Source: Streptomyces violaceorubidus
GTDB lineage: Bacteria; Actinomycetota; Actinomycetes; Streptomycetales; Streptomycetaceae
NCBI RefSeq assembly: GCF_000717995.1
Contig: NZ_JODM01000004.1
Coordinates: forward strand, 169,460-233,459
Direction: 5' to 3'
DNA: 64,000 nt
The translations under genes and the position numbers were made by a program. Below the pieces are notes generated by a model, which did no database searches, had not been told where the DNA came from, and worked only from the letters and a program-made list of their open reading frames with translations. Of this stretch, positions 46,225 to 55,412 are shown in pieces; position 1 is the first letter of the stretch; each line of letters starts with the position of its first letter.

Positions 46225-48918
46225 ATGAGCGAGCACCGTCGCAAACCGCCGCCGCCGCAGGGAGGCGGACGTGCCGCGGCCCGACGCGGTCAGTCCGGTT
46301 CGTCCTCCGGCCGCCGTGCGGCACCGCGAGGCGCCACAGGGTCTCCGTCCGGCTCGTACGGTCCGGACGAGGAACAGCGGGCGTACGGAAGTCGCGCCGA
46401 AGCCCGGCGCGCGGCACAGCGGAACGGGGGCGGCCGTCGCAGGGCGGCCGAGCCGGGCCGCGACCGGAGAGGGGCACCCGGCGGTCCCGCAGGGCCCGGG
46501 AGGGGACGCGCCGCGGCGCCCGGCAAGAAGCGGATGATCGACTACCCGCGCCACGACAAGGACGGGTGGCACCGCTGGGTGCCGTCCTGGCGGCTCGTCT
46601 CCGGGCTGTGCATCGCCTTCATCGGCTGCCTGGTCGGTGCCGCCGGCCTTGCGTACGCCATGGTGAGCGTCCCGGTCGTCGACGATTCCGCCAAGGCGCA
46701 GAACAACGTCTACTACTGGGACGACAACACCCGGATGGTGGCCACCGGCGGTGACCGCAACCGCCAGAACGTCAATCTCTCGCAGATCCCGAAGGCGATG
46801 CGCAACGCCGTCATCTCGCAGGAGAACAAGACGTTCTACACCGACAGCGGCATCGACCCCAAGGGCATCGCCCGGGCCGTGTTCAACATGGCCAGGGGCG
46901 GTGAGACCCAGGGTGGCTCCACCATCACCCAGCAGTACGTGAAGAACGCGATGCTCAACGACCAGTCGCAGACGATCTCCCGCAAGGTCAAGGAGATCTT
47001 CGTCTCGATCAAGGTCGGTGCCGAGGAACCGAAGGACACGATCCTCGAGGGCTACCTGAACTCCGCCTACTACGGCCGCGGCTCCTACGGCGTCCAGGCA
47101 GCCGCACGGGCGTACTTCAACGTCGACGCCGTCGACCTCAACCCGGGGCAGTGCGCCTTCCTGTCGGCGGTGCTCAAGGGTGCCACCTACTACGACCCCG
47201 CGGGCTCGATCGCGATCGACCCGGCGGCCACGCCCGAGGCGAACAAGAAGCGGGCCTTCTCCCAGATGCAGGACACCCTCGACAAGATGGTGGAGTACAA
47301 GCATCTGAGCCAGGCGGAACGGGCCAAGTACACCGAACTCCCCACCACGCAGAATCCGCAGTCGAACGCGAATCTGGGTGGCCAGATCGGCTACCTCGTC
47401 AGGCTCGCCAAGGCCTCCGTGGTCCGGAGCGGCGCGGTGACGGAGCAGCAGCTGGAGAAGGGCGGCTACTCGATCTACACGACCTTCGAGAAGAAGAAGG
47501 TCGACGAGCTCGAGAAGGCGGTCAAGAAGGTCTACAAGGAGAAGATCGACCCGAAGAAGCGCCCCAAGACGGACACCCACGTCCAGTTCGGCGGTGCTTC
47601 CATCGACACCCAGACCGGGGCGATCAAGGCCATCTACGGCGGTGAGGACGCGACCAAGCACTTCACCAACAACGCCGACGTGACCGGTGCCCAGGTCGGT
47701 TCGACGTTCAAGCCGTTCGTGCTCGCGGCCGCGATGAAGTGGGGTGTGCGCGACCCGGACCTCGGTCCGGTCCAGGCCCAGGACGAGCGCACCGTCGTCT
47801 CCCCGAAGAGCCTCTACAGCGGCAAGAACGACCTCAAGATCAATAACTATGACGGGTCGATCTGGGAGAACGAGAAGGGCGAGCAGTGGCGCCAGGAGAA
47901 CGACGGTCAGGACAACGTCGGTAACCCGCCGGACTACAAGATCGACCTCCGTGAGGCGATGCGGGAGTCGGTGAACTCCGCCTTCGTGCAGCTCGGCATG
48001 GACGTCGGCCTGGACAAGGTGAAGGAGTCCGCCGTGGACGCGGGGCTCCTGGAGGACAGCCTGGCCGGTTCCGGCTACCCGTCCTTCTCCATCGGTGTCT
48101 CGGACCCGAGCGCCATCCGCATGGCGGGCGCGTACGCCACCTTCGCGGACAGCGGCAAGCAGCGCGAGCCGTACTCCGTCACGAAGGTGACGAGCAAGGA
48201 CGGCACGCTCTACACGCACAAGGTCAAGGAGAAGCAGGCGTTCACGGCGAAGGTCGCGGACAACGTGACGGACGTCCTGAAGACCGTCGTCGAGAAGGGA
48301 ACGGGTTCCAACGCCCAGCTGCCCGGACGTGAGGTGGCCGGTAAGACCGGTACCACCGACGGCAACAAGTCCGCCTGGTTCGTCGGCTACACCCCGCAGC
48401 TGTCGACCGCGATCAGCATGTACCGCTACCCGGACGACGAGACCATCAAGGACCGTACGTTCCTGGAGATGTTCGGAACCGGTGGCGAGAAGAAGATCCA
48501 CGGTGCCTCCTTCCCGTCCACGATCTGGCAGGACTACATGTCCGATGCGGTCAAGGGCATGAAGGCCGAGAAGTTCCCGAAGCCGGAGCCCATCGGCCAG
48601 GTCATCAACGACACCCCGTCGCCGACCCCCACGCCCTCCCCCTCTCCCTCTGCTTCCGAGACCGAGGAGACCAGCCCGTCGCCGTCGCCGTCGCCCAGCG
48701 ACACCGCGCCCAGTCCTTCGCCTTCCGCGAGCGAGACGTGCAGTGTCTGGGACTGGAACTGCGGGAACGGGAGCAATTCCGGTAACGGCAACGGAGGCGG
48801 TGGCCCTGGCGGCGCGGAGGGAAGCCAATCGCCTTCACCGTCGGCCAGTGAGACGGTGGGAGAAGGCGACACCAACGGAAACAGCCGTGGCAACACGATC
48901 TTGGGTCCGAATGGCTAG
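46225..48918 (+). CDS. Class A penicillin-binding protein (transglycosylase and transpeptidase)
   Basis: 897 residues from ATG 46225, behind GAGGAG. A basic, Pro/Gly/Arg-rich cytoplasmic tail (1-112), one membrane helix (LVSGLCIAFIGCLVGAAGLAYAM, about 113-136), a GT51 domain with the catalytic glutamate E200 (ISQENKTFY) and GGSTITQQYVKN, then a transpeptidase with S493-TFK (GSTFKPF), SVN and KTGT starting at K707. A Ser/Pro/Thr-rich wall-spanning tail follows (PSPTPTPSPSPSASE), with one Cys pair in CSVWDWNC and a Gly/Asn-rich end. It polymerises and cross-links peptidoglycan; bifunctional PBP of the family conserved in this region. Confidence 0.95.
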   Translation: MSEHRRKPPPPQGGGRAAARRGQSGSSSGRRAAPRGATGSPSGSYGPDEEQRAYGSRAEARRAAQRNGGGRRRAAEPGRDRRGAPGGPAGPGRGRAAAPGKKRMIDYPRHDKDGWHRWVPSWRLVSGLCIAFIGCLVGAAGLAYAMVSVPVVDDSAKAQNNVYYWDDNTRMVATGGDRNRQNVNLSQIPKAMRNAVISQENKTFYTDSGIDPKGIARAVFNMARGGETQGGSTITQQYVKNAMLNDQSQTISRKVKEIFVSIKVGAEEPKDTILEGYLNSAYYGRGSYGVQAAARAYFNVDAVDLNPGQCAFLSAVLKGATYYDPAGSIAIDPAATPEANKKRAFSQMQDTLDKMVEYKHLSQAERAKYTELPTTQNPQSNANLGGQIGYLVRLAKASVVRSGAVTEQQLEKGGYSIYTTFEKKKVDELEKAVKKVYKEKIDPKKRPKTDTHVQFGGASIDTQTGAIKAIYGGEDATKHFTNNADVTGAQVGSTFKPFVLAAAMKWGVRDPDLGPVQAQDERTVVSPKSLYSGKNDLKINNYDGSIWENEKGEQWRQENDGQDNVGNPPDYKIDLREAMRESVNSAFVQLGMDVGLDKVKESAVDAGLLEDSLAGSGYPSFSIGVSDPSAIRMAGAYATFADSGKQREPYSVTKVTSKDGTLYTHKVKEKQAFTAKVADNVTDVLKTVVEKGTGSNAQLPGREVAGKTGTTDGNKSAWFVGYTPQLSTAISMYRYPDDETIKDRTFLEMFGTGGEKKIHGASFPSTIWQDYMSDAVKGMKAEKFPKPEPIGQVINDTPSPTPTPSPSPSASETEETSPSPSPSPSDTAPSPSPSASETCSVWDWNCGNGSNSGNGNGGGGPGGAEGSQSPSPSASETVGEGDTNGNSRGNTILGPNG

Positions 48919-48945
48919 CTAGTTCCAGAGTCGCCGAGAACGGGT

Positions 48946-48959
48946 GTTTCACGTGAAAC
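48946..48959. promoter_or_regulatory. parS: parS site 7 (after the PBP gene)
   Basis: Perfect GTTTCACGTGAAAC, extended by flanking CGGGT and ACCCG into a 24-base palindrome (48941-48964). Confidence 0.97.
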
Positions 48960-48967
48960 ACCCGCAA

Positions 48968-48981
48968 GTTTCACGTGAAAC
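48968..48981. promoter_or_regulatory. parS: parS site 8 (paired with site 7)
   Basis: Perfect GTTTCACGTGAAAC, 22 bases from the start of site 7, so both sites lie on about the same face of the helix (two turns). Confidence 0.97.
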
Positions 48982-48984
48982 ACG

Positions 48985-49014
48985 GGCCGCCGCACCCACG
49001 AGGGTGCGGCGGCC
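48985..49014 (+). terminator. Terminator after the PBP gene
   Basis: GGCCGCCGCACCC and GGGTGCGGCGGCC with loop ACGA, directly after the two parS sites. Confidence 0.85.
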
Positions 49015-49052
49015 CCGGCGTGTTCCCAGGTGCGTACGGCAGGATGTGCCCC

Positions 49053-50552
49053 ATGCCCAGTGCAGAATCGACGCCAGCGAGCGTGCACGAGCCGGACCCG
49101 GTGCGGCCGACCAGAGAGGACGCGGTCGCTGCCGCCGGCAGCGAGCTGATCGGCGGCCCGCTGGGCCGACGCGCCCTGCTCGGCTCGTCCTGGTGGACCC
49201 CCGTGCGGGTAATCGCGCTCGTGGCGATCGGCATGTTCGCCCTAGGACTCGTCCAGAAGGCACCCTGCTACAACGGTGCGTGGTTCTTCGGAGCCAGTTC
49301 CCAGTACACGCACGCGTGCTACTCGGACATCCCGCACCTCTACCAGGGCCGCGGGTTCGTCGACGGGCTCGTCCCGTACTTCGACAAGCTCCCCGGTGAC
49401 ATGGAGTACCTGGAGTACCCCGTCCTGACCGGCCTGTTCATGGAGGTCGCGTCCTGGCTCACGCCGGGCAGCGGGACCATCCAGGACCAGGAGCAGTGGT
49501 ACTGGATGGTCAACGCCGGGATGCTCATGGTCTGCGCGGCCGTGATCTCCGTCTGCGTGACCCGCACGCACGCCCGGCGCCCCTGGGACGGTCTGCTGGT
49601 CGCCCTGGCCCCCGCCTTCGCGCTGACCGCCACGGTCAACTGGGATCTGTTGGCGGTCGCCCTGACGGCCGCCGCCGTGCTCATGTGGTCCCGTGAGCGT
49701 CCGCTGGCCTTCGGCGTGCTGCTGGGCCTGGCCACGGCTGCCAAGCTCTATCCCTTCCTGATCCTCGGCCCCCTGCTCGTCCTGTGCTGGCGGGCGGGCA
49801 AATGGCGGGCGTTCGGGACAGCGCTGGGAGGCGCGGCCGTCGCCTGGCTCGTGGTGAACCTGCCAGTGATGCTCTTCGCCTTCGACGGCTGGTCGAAGTT
49901 CTACACGTTCAGTCAGGAACGCGGCGTGGACTTCGGGTCCTTCTGGCTGATCCTGGGACAGAACTCCGCGAACCCGCTCAGCACCGAGACCGTCAACACC
50001 CTCGCCACGCTTCTCATGCTGCTGTGCTGCGGCGCCGTCGCGGCGCTCACACTGACCGCACCTAGGCGCCCGCGGTTCGCCCAGCTCGCTTTCCTGATCG
50101 TCGCGGCGTTCATCCTCACCAACAAGGTCTACTCACCGCAGTACGTGCTCTGGCTGGTGCCGCTGGCCGTGCTGGCCCGGCCGAAGTGGCGGGACTTCCT
50201 GATCTGGCAGGCGTGCGAGGTGGCCTACTTCCTCGGCATCTGGATGTACCTCGCGTACACGACCAGCGGTGACGCCCACAAGGGCCTGCCGACGGACGGC
50301 TACCACTGGGCCATCGGGCTGCACCTGCTGGGCACCCTGTTCCTCTGCGCCATGGTGGTGCGCGACATCCTGATGCCGGACCGGGACCCCGTCCGGCGGA
50401 CGGGCGCCGACGACCCCTCGGGCGGTGTGCTGGACGGTGCGGAGGACGTCTTCGTCCTGGGCCCCGCGGCTCGGACGGAGCGGACCGCGGCCCACTCCGA
50501 AGGGCCACAGGTGCACTGGGGCAAGGGCCGGCAGCCGAACGGTTCGCTCTGA
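49053..50552 (+). CDS. GT87-family membrane glycosyltransferase (DUF2029)
   Basis: 499 residues from ATG 49053, with AGGATG seven bases before it (ATG 49044 is also possible). About 10-12 membrane helices, starting VRVIALVAIGMFALGLVQ. The first outside loop has the conserved YNGAWFFG and SDIPHLYQGRGFVDG blocks with the acidic residue expected of GT-C enzymes, and EYPVLTGLFM follows. GT87 enzymes use polyprenyl-phosphate sugars such as mannose. The product is unknown. Its neighbours (PBP, FemX) point to the cell envelope. Confidence 0.85.
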   Translation: MPSAESTPASVHEPDPVRPTREDAVAAAGSELIGGPLGRRALLGSSWWTPVRVIALVAIGMFALGLVQKAPCYNGAWFFGASSQYTHACYSDIPHLYQGRGFVDGLVPYFDKLPGDMEYLEYPVLTGLFMEVASWLTPGSGTIQDQEQWYWMVNAGMLMVCAAVISVCVTRTHARRPWDGLLVALAPAFALTATVNWDLLAVALTAAAVLMWSRERPLAFGVLLGLATAAKLYPFLILGPLLVLCWRAGKWRAFGTALGGAAVAWLVVNLPVMLFAFDGWSKFYTFSQERGVDFGSFWLILGQNSANPLSTETVNTLATLLMLLCCGAVAALTLTAPRRPRFAQLAFLIVAAFILTNKVYSPQYVLWLVPLAVLARPKWRDFLIWQACEVAYFLGIWMYLAYTTSGDAHKGLPTDGYHWAIGLHLLGTLFLCAMVVRDILMPDRDPVRRTGADDPSGGVLDGAEDVFVLGPAARTERTAAHSEGPQVHWGKGRQPNGSL

Positions 50553-50578
50553 GTGAACGCGTGAAACGGCGCACGTGA

Positions 50579-50620
50579 AAGGCCGTACACGAAGGTCGGC
50601 AAGACGTCGTGTACGGCCTT
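50579..50620. terminator. Bidirectional terminator between GT87 and racemase-fold genes
   Basis: AAGGCCGTACAC pairs with GTGTACGGCCTT around an 18-base loop, between convergent genes. Confidence 0.7.
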
Positions 50621-50641
50621 CTCGCGGGTACGGCCCGTTCG

Positions 50642-51673
50642 CTAGCGATCGAGGATGCGGTCGAACTGCGTGGTGGTGTGCCGCAGATGGGCCACCAGCT
50701 CGTCACCCACCTTGGGCTCCGCCGCGTCCGAGGGAACGAACAGGATCGACACCTGCATGTGCGGCGGCTCCGCGAACCAGCGCTGCTTGCCGCTCCAGAC
50801 GAACGGCGAGAGGTTCCGGTTGACCGTGGCGAGGCCGGCCCGGGCGACACCCTTGGCCCGCGGCATGACGCCGTGCAGCGCCTTCGGAGCCTCCAGGCCC
50901 ACCCCGTGCGAGGTACCGCCCGCCACGACCACCAGGAAACCGTCCGAGGCGGCCTTCTGCTGCCGGTAGCCGAAGCGCTCGCCCTTGGCGACACGCGTGA
51001 CGTCCAGGACCGCGCCGCGGTACTCGGTGGCCTCGTGGTCCCCCAGCCACAGCCGGGTGCCGATCCGGGCGCGGAAGCGGGTCTGCGGGAACTGCTGCTG
51101 GAGCCGGGCCAGTTCGTCGGCCTTGAGATGGCTCACGAACATGGTGTGCAGCGGCAGCCGGGCCGCGCGCAGCCGGTCCATCCAGCCGATGACCTCCTCG
51201 ACGGCGTCCGAGCCGTCGGTACGGTCCAGCGGCAGGTGGATGGCGAAGCCCTCCAGCCGGACGTTCTCTATGGCGGCGTGCAGCTGCGGCAGGTCCTGCT
51301 CGCTGATGCCGTGCCGCTTCATCGAGGACATCACCTCGATGACCACGCGCGCGCCCACCAGGCCGTACACCCCGTCGATGGAGGACACCGAGCGCACGAC
51401 GCGGTCGGGCAGCGGCACGGGTTCCTCACCGCGCCGGTACGGCGTCAGGACCAGCAGGTCACCGCCGAAGAAGTCCTTGATACGGGCGGCCTCGTAGGTG
51501 GTGCCGACGGCCAGTACGTCCGAGCCCAGCCGCGTGGCCTCCTCCGCCAGCCGCTCGTGACCGAACCCGTAGCCGTTGCCCTTGCAGACCGGGACCAGCC
51601 CGGGGAACTGCTCCTGCACGTGCTTGTGGTGCGCCCGCCAGCGCGCGGTGTCGACGTAGAGCGTGAGCGCCAT
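50642..51673 (-). CDS. Alanine racemase family protein
   Basis: 343 residues. The PLP site PVCKGNGYGFGHE (K31) and strand VLAVGTTYEAARI match the N-terminal barrel of alanine racemase. The C-terminal barrel shows GTSHGVGLEAPKALHG and a proline-rich substrate segment, but is shorter and less like alanine racemase, so racemase activity on alanine is not assured. It is coded just after femX on the same strand (61 bases apart), as in other Streptomyces, which suggests a role in the peptidoglycan bridge or its amino acid supply (inference). Confidence 0.8.
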   Translation of the reverse strand: MALTLYVDTARWRAHHKHVQEQFPGLVPVCKGNGYGFGHERLAEEATRLGSDVLAVGTTYEAARIKDFFGGDLLVLTPYRRGEEPVPLPDRVVRSVSSIDGVYGLVGARVVIEVMSSMKRHGISEQDLPQLHAAIENVRLEGFAIHLPLDRTDGSDAVEEVIGWMDRLRAARLPLHTMFVSHLKADELARLQQQFPQTRFRARIGTRLWLGDHEATEYRGAVLDVTRVAKGERFGYRQQKAASDGFLVVVAGGTSHGVGLEAPKALHGVMPRAKGVARAGLATVNRNLSPFVWSGKQRWFAEPPHMQVSILFVPSDAAEPKVGDELVAHLRHTTTQFDRILDR

Positions 51674-51734
51674 GGCCGGACCTGGGACCTTTCTCGTCGT
51701 TGTCAGAGGTGCGGATCGGGGATGGGCGGTGCGG

Positions 51735-52856
51735 TCAGCGGCGCGACATGTAGATGTCGAGCGCCTTGTGGAGCAGCTTGTTCAGCGGGAAGTCCCACTC
51801 ACCGAGGTACTCGGCCGCCTGACCGCCCGTACCCACCTTGAACTGGATCAGGCCGAAGAGGTGGTCGCTCTCGTCCAGGGAGTCGGAGATGCCACGCAGG
51901 TCGTAGACGGTGGCGCCCAGCGCGTAGGAGTCGCGGAGCATGGCCCACTGCATGGCGTTCGACGGCCTGACCTCGCGGCCGATGTTGTCGGAGGCGCCGT
52001 AGGAGTACCAGACGTGCCCGCCGACGACGAGCATGGTCGCCGCGGACAGGTTCACCCCGTTGTGCCGGGCGAAGTACAGCCGCATGCGGTTGGGGTCCTC
52101 GTTGTTGAGGGCCGCCCACATGCGCTGGAAGTACGAGAGCGGACGCGGCCGGAAGTGGTCGCGCACGGCCGTGATCTCGTACAGGCGCTGCCACTCCTCC
52201 AGGTCGTGGTAGCCGCCCTGGACGACCTCGACACCGGCCTTCTCGGCCTTCTTGATGTTGCGGCGCCACAACTGGTTGAAGTTCTTGTGGACCTCTTCCA
52301 GGGAGCGGTTGGCCAACGGCACCTGGAAGACGTAGCGGGGCTGCACGTCACCGAAGCCGGCGCCGCCGTCCTCGCCCTGCTGCCAGCCCATGCGGCGCAG
52401 CTTGTCGGCCACCTCGAAGGCGCGCGGCTCGATGTGGTCCGCCTCTATGTCCCGCAGCCGCTTGACGTCGGGGTCCTGGATGCCCTTCTTGATGGACGTC
52501 GCGTCCCAGCGCCGGATGATCACCGGCGGGCCCATCTTCACGGAGAAGGCGCCCTGCTGCTTGAGGTGCGCCAGCATCGGCTCCATCCAGTCCTGGAGGT
52601 TCGGTGCGAACCAGTTGATGACCGGGCCCTCGGGCAGGTAGGCGAGGTAACGCTTGATCTTGGGCAGCTGGCGGTAGAGGACGAGACCCACACCGACCAG
52701 CTCACCGGTCCGGTCGTCGAACCAGCCGAGGTTCTCCGAGCGCCATTCCGCCTTGACGTCCGCCCATGCCGGGACCTGCATGTGGCTCGCCGCCGGCAGA
52801 CTCTGGATGTAGGCCAGATGCTGCTCGCGGCTGATGGTCCTCAGGGTCAGGCTCAT
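51735..52856 (-). CDS. femX: FemX-type peptidoglycan bridge aminoacyltransferase
   Basis: 373 residues, FemABX fold with two GNAT-like parts: HMQVPAWADVKAEWRSENLGWF and GVGLVLYRQLPKIKRYLAYLPEGPV first, then NFNQLWRRNIKKAEKAGVEVVQG, DNIGREVRPSNAMQWAMLRDSYALGATVYDLRGIS and FKVGTGGQAAEYLGEWDFPLN. It uses glycyl-tRNA to add the first glycine to lipid II stem peptide (LL-diaminopimelate in Streptomyces). It also supports vancomycin resistance in VanX/FemX-bearing species. Confidence 0.9.
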   Translation of the reverse strand: MSLTLRTISREQHLAYIQSLPAASHMQVPAWADVKAEWRSENLGWFDDRTGELVGVGLVLYRQLPKIKRYLAYLPEGPVINWFAPNLQDWMEPMLAHLKQQGAFSVKMGPPVIIRRWDATSIKKGIQDPDVKRLRDIEADHIEPRAFEVADKLRRMGWQQGEDGGAGFGDVQPRYVFQVPLANRSLEEVHKNFNQLWRRNIKKAEKAGVEVVQGGYHDLEEWQRLYEITAVRDHFRPRPLSYFQRMWAALNNEDPNRMRLYFARHNGVNLSAATMLVVGGHVWYSYGASDNIGREVRPSNAMQWAMLRDSYALGATVYDLRGISDSLDESDHLFGLIQFKVGTGGQAAEYLGEWDFPLNKLLHKALDIYMSRR

Positions 52857-52993
52857 TCGGGGCGCTCCTCGGGCTGGTGTGTCCCCATGGGTACAGGGGC
52901 TCCGGCTCTCGCGCGAAGCCTACTGCGCCCTGTGAGCGCCCCGTCCGGCGTACGGCTGGAAGGGGTTGCCGGCGGGCAGCCGGACGGCGGGGA

Positions 52994-53299
52994 TCAGCCG
53001 ACGAGCCCGCCGTGGTAGATGCCGAAGAACAGACCGAGTGCGGAGGCGCCGAGTCCCAGTACCAGGCCGAAGCGCTCCCGTGTCGTCACGGACACGTACT
53101 GGCCGTAGCCGCCGGTCAGGACACCGAGGAGCCCCGCCCAGGAGGTCAGTACGTGCAGTCCGCGGAAGCTCGCGGTGGCCAGGGCGAGCACGCCCAGCAC
53201 CACGGTCACGGCCAGGAGGGAGTCCTGGAGGGGGTGTCGTTTGCCGTCGGTGGCCAGCAGGCCGGTCCGGGGCTTGGCGGGTCGCATGATCTGTGCCAT
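52994..53299 (-). CDS. Small membrane protein
   Basis: 101 residues, ATG 53299 behind GGAGG. A basic N-terminus ([20 protein letters not shown]), then three hydrophobic segments: [35 protein letters not shown] and [21 protein letters not shown]. It occurs in this place in Streptomyces genomes as a conserved integral membrane protein of unknown function. The gap 53300-53574 to rpsF holds the leader hairpin described separately. Confidence 0.75.
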   Translation of the reverse strand: MAQIMRPAKPRTGLLATDGKRHPLQDSLLAVTVVLGVLALATASFRGLHVLTSWAGLLGVLTGGYGQYVSVTTRERFGLVLGLGASALGLFFGIYHGGLVG

Positions 53300-53442
53300 G
53301 GAGAACCTCCTGCCGAAGGCAGTGTGTTTTAGCCCTCACATCCCTGAGTACCGATTGTGTCCCCCCGGGGCCGGATTTCAACCGCAAGGCGACAGGCGGG
53401 TACGCTGTGCCTTCCGCACCGGTGTCTGATGCCGGCCACGAC

Positions 53443-53468
53443 CGGGCCACCTCCTCGGAGGAGGCCCG
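53443..53468 (+). promoter_or_regulatory. Hairpin in the rpsF leader
   Basis: CGGGCC-AC-CTCC and GGAG-GAGGCCCG pair around a very short loop, about 107 bases before rpsF. Leaders of rpsF operons in many bacteria carry an S6:S18-binding element; this stem is a candidate for part of one, but the CCG motif was not verified. Confidence 0.3.
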
Positions 53469-53574
53469 ATTGTCAGTGGGTCCTGGTTTACTCGTTGATG
53501 CCGGTGCGAACGCATCGCAACCCTCCTGCCACGGAACGACCGTGGCCGCTGAGTCCAAAGGAGGTGGGTTCCAC

Positions 53575-53865
53575 ATGCGTCACTACGAGGTGATGGTCAT
53601 CCTCGACCCCGATCTCGAGGAGCGCGCTGTCTCCCCGCTGATCGAGAACTTCCTCTCTGTCGTCCGTGACGGCGGCGGAAAGGTCGAGAAGGTCGACACC
53701 TGGGGTCGTCGTCGTCTCTCGTACGAGATCAAGAAGAAGCCCGAGGGCGTCTACTCGGTCATCGACCTGCAGGCCGAGCCTGCGGTCGTCAAGGAGCTCG
53801 ACCGCCAGATGAACCTGAACGAGTCGGTCCTCCGGACCAAGGTCCTCCGTCCCGAGACCCACTGA
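53575..53865 (+). CDS. rpsF: 30S ribosomal protein S6
   Basis: 96 residues, ATG 53575 behind [30 protein letters not shown], then [23 protein letters not shown] and the end [10 protein letters not shown] are typical of S6. It binds S18 in the platform of the small subunit. First gene of rpsF-ssb-rpsR-rplI. Confidence 0.97.
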   Translation: MRHYEVMVILDPDLEERAVSPLIENFLSVVRDGGGKVEKVDTWGRRRLSYEIKKKPEGVYSVIDLQAEPAVVKELDRQMNLNESVLRTKVLRPETH

Positions 53866-53944
53866 GCCTCCCGCTCAGCTGATCCCGGGATTCGAGTAGC
53901 AGCAACCAAGCAGCCAGAGCAGCAAACCCGCCGAGAGGTTCCCC

Positions 53945-54538
53945 ATGGCAGGCGAGACCGTCATCACGGTCGTCGGCAATCTTGTCGACGACCCCGAGCT
54001 GCGCTTCACCCCGTCCGGTGCGGCCGTCGCGAAGTTCCGCGTCGCGTCGACCCCCCGCACCTTCGACCGCCAGACGAACGAGTGGAAGGACGGCGAGAGC
54101 CTTTTCCTCACCTGCTCGGTCTGGCGCCAGGCGGCGGAGAACGTCGCCGAGTCGCTCCAGCGAGGCATGCGCGTCATCGTGCAGGGCCGGCTGAAGCAGC
54201 GGTCCTACGAGGACCGTGAGGGCGTCAAGCGCACGGTCTACGAGCTGGACGTCGACGAGGTCGGCGCCAGCCTGCGCAGCGCCACGGCCAAGGTCACCAA
54301 GACCTCGGGCCAGGGCCGCGGAGGCCAGGGCGGTTACGGCGGCGGTGGCGGCCAGGGTGGCGGCGGCTGGGGCGGCGGCCCCGGTGGCGGCCAGCAGGGC
54401 GGCGGCGCTCCGGCCGACGACCCCTGGGCGACCGGCACTCCTGCCGGTGGCCAGCAGGGTGGTGGCGGCCAGGGCGGCAGCGGCTGGGGCGGTGGCTCCG
54501 GCGGCGGTGGCGGCTACTCGGACGAGCCCCCCTTCTAA
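53945..54538 (+). CDS. ssb: Single-stranded DNA-binding protein
   Basis: 197 residues. OB fold at 1-112 ([30 protein letters not shown], then [19 protein letters not shown] and [17 protein letters not shown]). A Gly-rich, intrinsically disordered linker ([16 protein letters not shown]) follows and the acidic partner-binding tip is DEPPF at the end. The essential SSB of the chromosome; it coats single-stranded DNA at forks and recruits partners. Its linker is longer than that of the E. coli protein. Confidence 0.97.
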   Translation: MAGETVITVVGNLVDDPELRFTPSGAAVAKFRVASTPRTFDRQTNEWKDGESLFLTCSVWRQAAENVAESLQRGMRVIVQGRLKQRSYEDREGVKRTVYELDVDEVGASLRSATAKVTKTSGQGRGGQGGYGGGGGQGGGGWGGGPGGGQQGGGAPADDPWATGTPAGGQQGGGGQGGSGWGGGSGGGGGYSDEPPF

Positions 54539-54584
54539 GCGGGCGGGCTCTACCCACACTTCTTGATCACACAGGAGAAACACC

Positions 54585-54821
54585 ATGGCTAAGCCGCCTG
54601 TGCGCAAGCCGAAGAAGAAGGTCTGCGCGTTCTGCAAGGACAAGGTCACGTACGTGGACTACAAGGACACGAACATGCTGCGGAAGTTCATTTCCGACCG
54701 CGGCAAGATCCGTGCCCGCCGCGTGACCGGCAACTGCACCCAGCACCAGCGTGACGTCGCCACGGCCGTGAAGAACAGCCGTGAGATGGCGCTGCTGCCC
54801 TACACCTCCACTGCGCGATAA
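54585..54821 (+). CDS. rpsR: 30S ribosomal protein S18
   Basis: 78 residues, ATG 54585, preceded by [29 protein letters not shown], then [24 protein letters not shown] and ending LLPYTSTAR. Contains the CxxC pair (CAFC), typical of the zinc-type S18. It binds S6. Position between ssb and rplI is the usual one. Confidence 0.97.
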   Translation: MAKPPVRKPKKKVCAFCKDKVTYVDYKDTNMLRKFISDRGKIRARRVTGNCTQHQRDVATAVKNSREMALLPYTSTAR

Positions 54822-54839
54822 GGGAAGGGTGACCGAAAC

Positions 54840-55286
54840 ATGAAGATCATCCTCACCCACGAGGTCACCGGTCTCGGTGCCGCGGGCGACGTCGTCGACG
54901 TCAAGGACGGTTACGCTCGCAACTACCTGATCCCGCGGAAGTTCGCGATCCGCTGGACCAAGGGTGGCGAGAAGGACGTCGAGCAGATCCGTCGTGCTCG
55001 CAAGATCCACGAGATCCAGACCATCGAGCAGGCCAACCAGGTGAAGGCCAAGCTCGAGGGTGTGAAGGTCCGTCTGGCCGTCCGCTCCGGCGACGCCGGT
55101 CGTCTCTTCGGCTCTGTCACCCCGGCCGACGTCGCTTCGGCGATCAAGGCCGCCGGTGGCCCCGAGGTCGACAAGCGCCGCATCGAGCTGGGCTCGCCGA
55201 TCAAGACCCTGGGCGCCCACGAGACGTCCGTGCGTCTGCACCCCGAGGTTGACGCCAAGGTCAGCATCGAGGTCGTCGCTGCCTGA
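54840..55286 (+). CDS. rplI: 50S ribosomal protein L9
   Basis: 148 residues. N-terminal [37 protein letters not shown], connecting helix, and C-terminal domain with [14 protein letters not shown] and [20 protein letters not shown]. Full length. Last gene of the rpsF operon; a strong terminator follows. Confidence 0.97.
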   Translation: MKIILTHEVTGLGAAGDVVDVKDGYARNYLIPRKFAIRWTKGGEKDVEQIRRARKIHEIQTIEQANQVKAKLEGVKVRLAVRSGDAGRLFGSVTPADVASAIKAAGGPEVDKRRIELGSPIKTLGAHETSVRLHPEVDAKVSIEVVAA

Positions 55287-55310
55287 GCACTGCTCTCGCT
55301 GAAGCGATGA

Positions 55311-55352
55311 GAGGGGCCGCATCTCCCGTCGGGGATGCGGCCCCTCTTCGTG
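55311..55352. terminator. Bidirectional terminator between rplI and the MATE gene
   Basis: GAGGGGCCGCATC pairs with GATGCGGCCCCTC, followed on the plus strand by TTCGTG. It serves convergent genes. Confidence 0.85.
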
Positions 55353-55369
55353 ACCGTGTGCGTAGCCAT

Positions 55370-55383
55370 GTTTCCCGTGGAAC
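55370..55383. promoter_or_regulatory. Degenerate parS-like site
   Basis: GTTTCCCGTGGAAC differs from the parS consensus at positions 6 and 11. It lies 27 bases from perfect site 9 and may be an eroded or weak ParB site. Confidence 0.5.
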
Positions 55384-55396
55384 GCCGCGTTTCACC

Positions 55397-55410
55397 GTTT
55401 CACGTGAAAC
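55397..55410. promoter_or_regulatory. parS: parS site 9 (end of the MATE gene)
   Basis: Perfect GTTTCACGTGAAAC, extended to a 20-base palindrome by ACC and GGT (55394-55413). It ends at the stop codon of the MATE gene. Confidence 0.97.
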
Positions 55411-55412
55411 GG

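Noticed and set aside
46180..48828. 882-codon frame antisense to the PBP gene
   Set aside because: Shadow of the transpeptidase gene; composition biased and no known motif.
50540..50585. Possible parS at GCGTGAAAC and GCACGTGAAAGG
   Set aside because: Only half-sites; the other arm does not match the palindrome.
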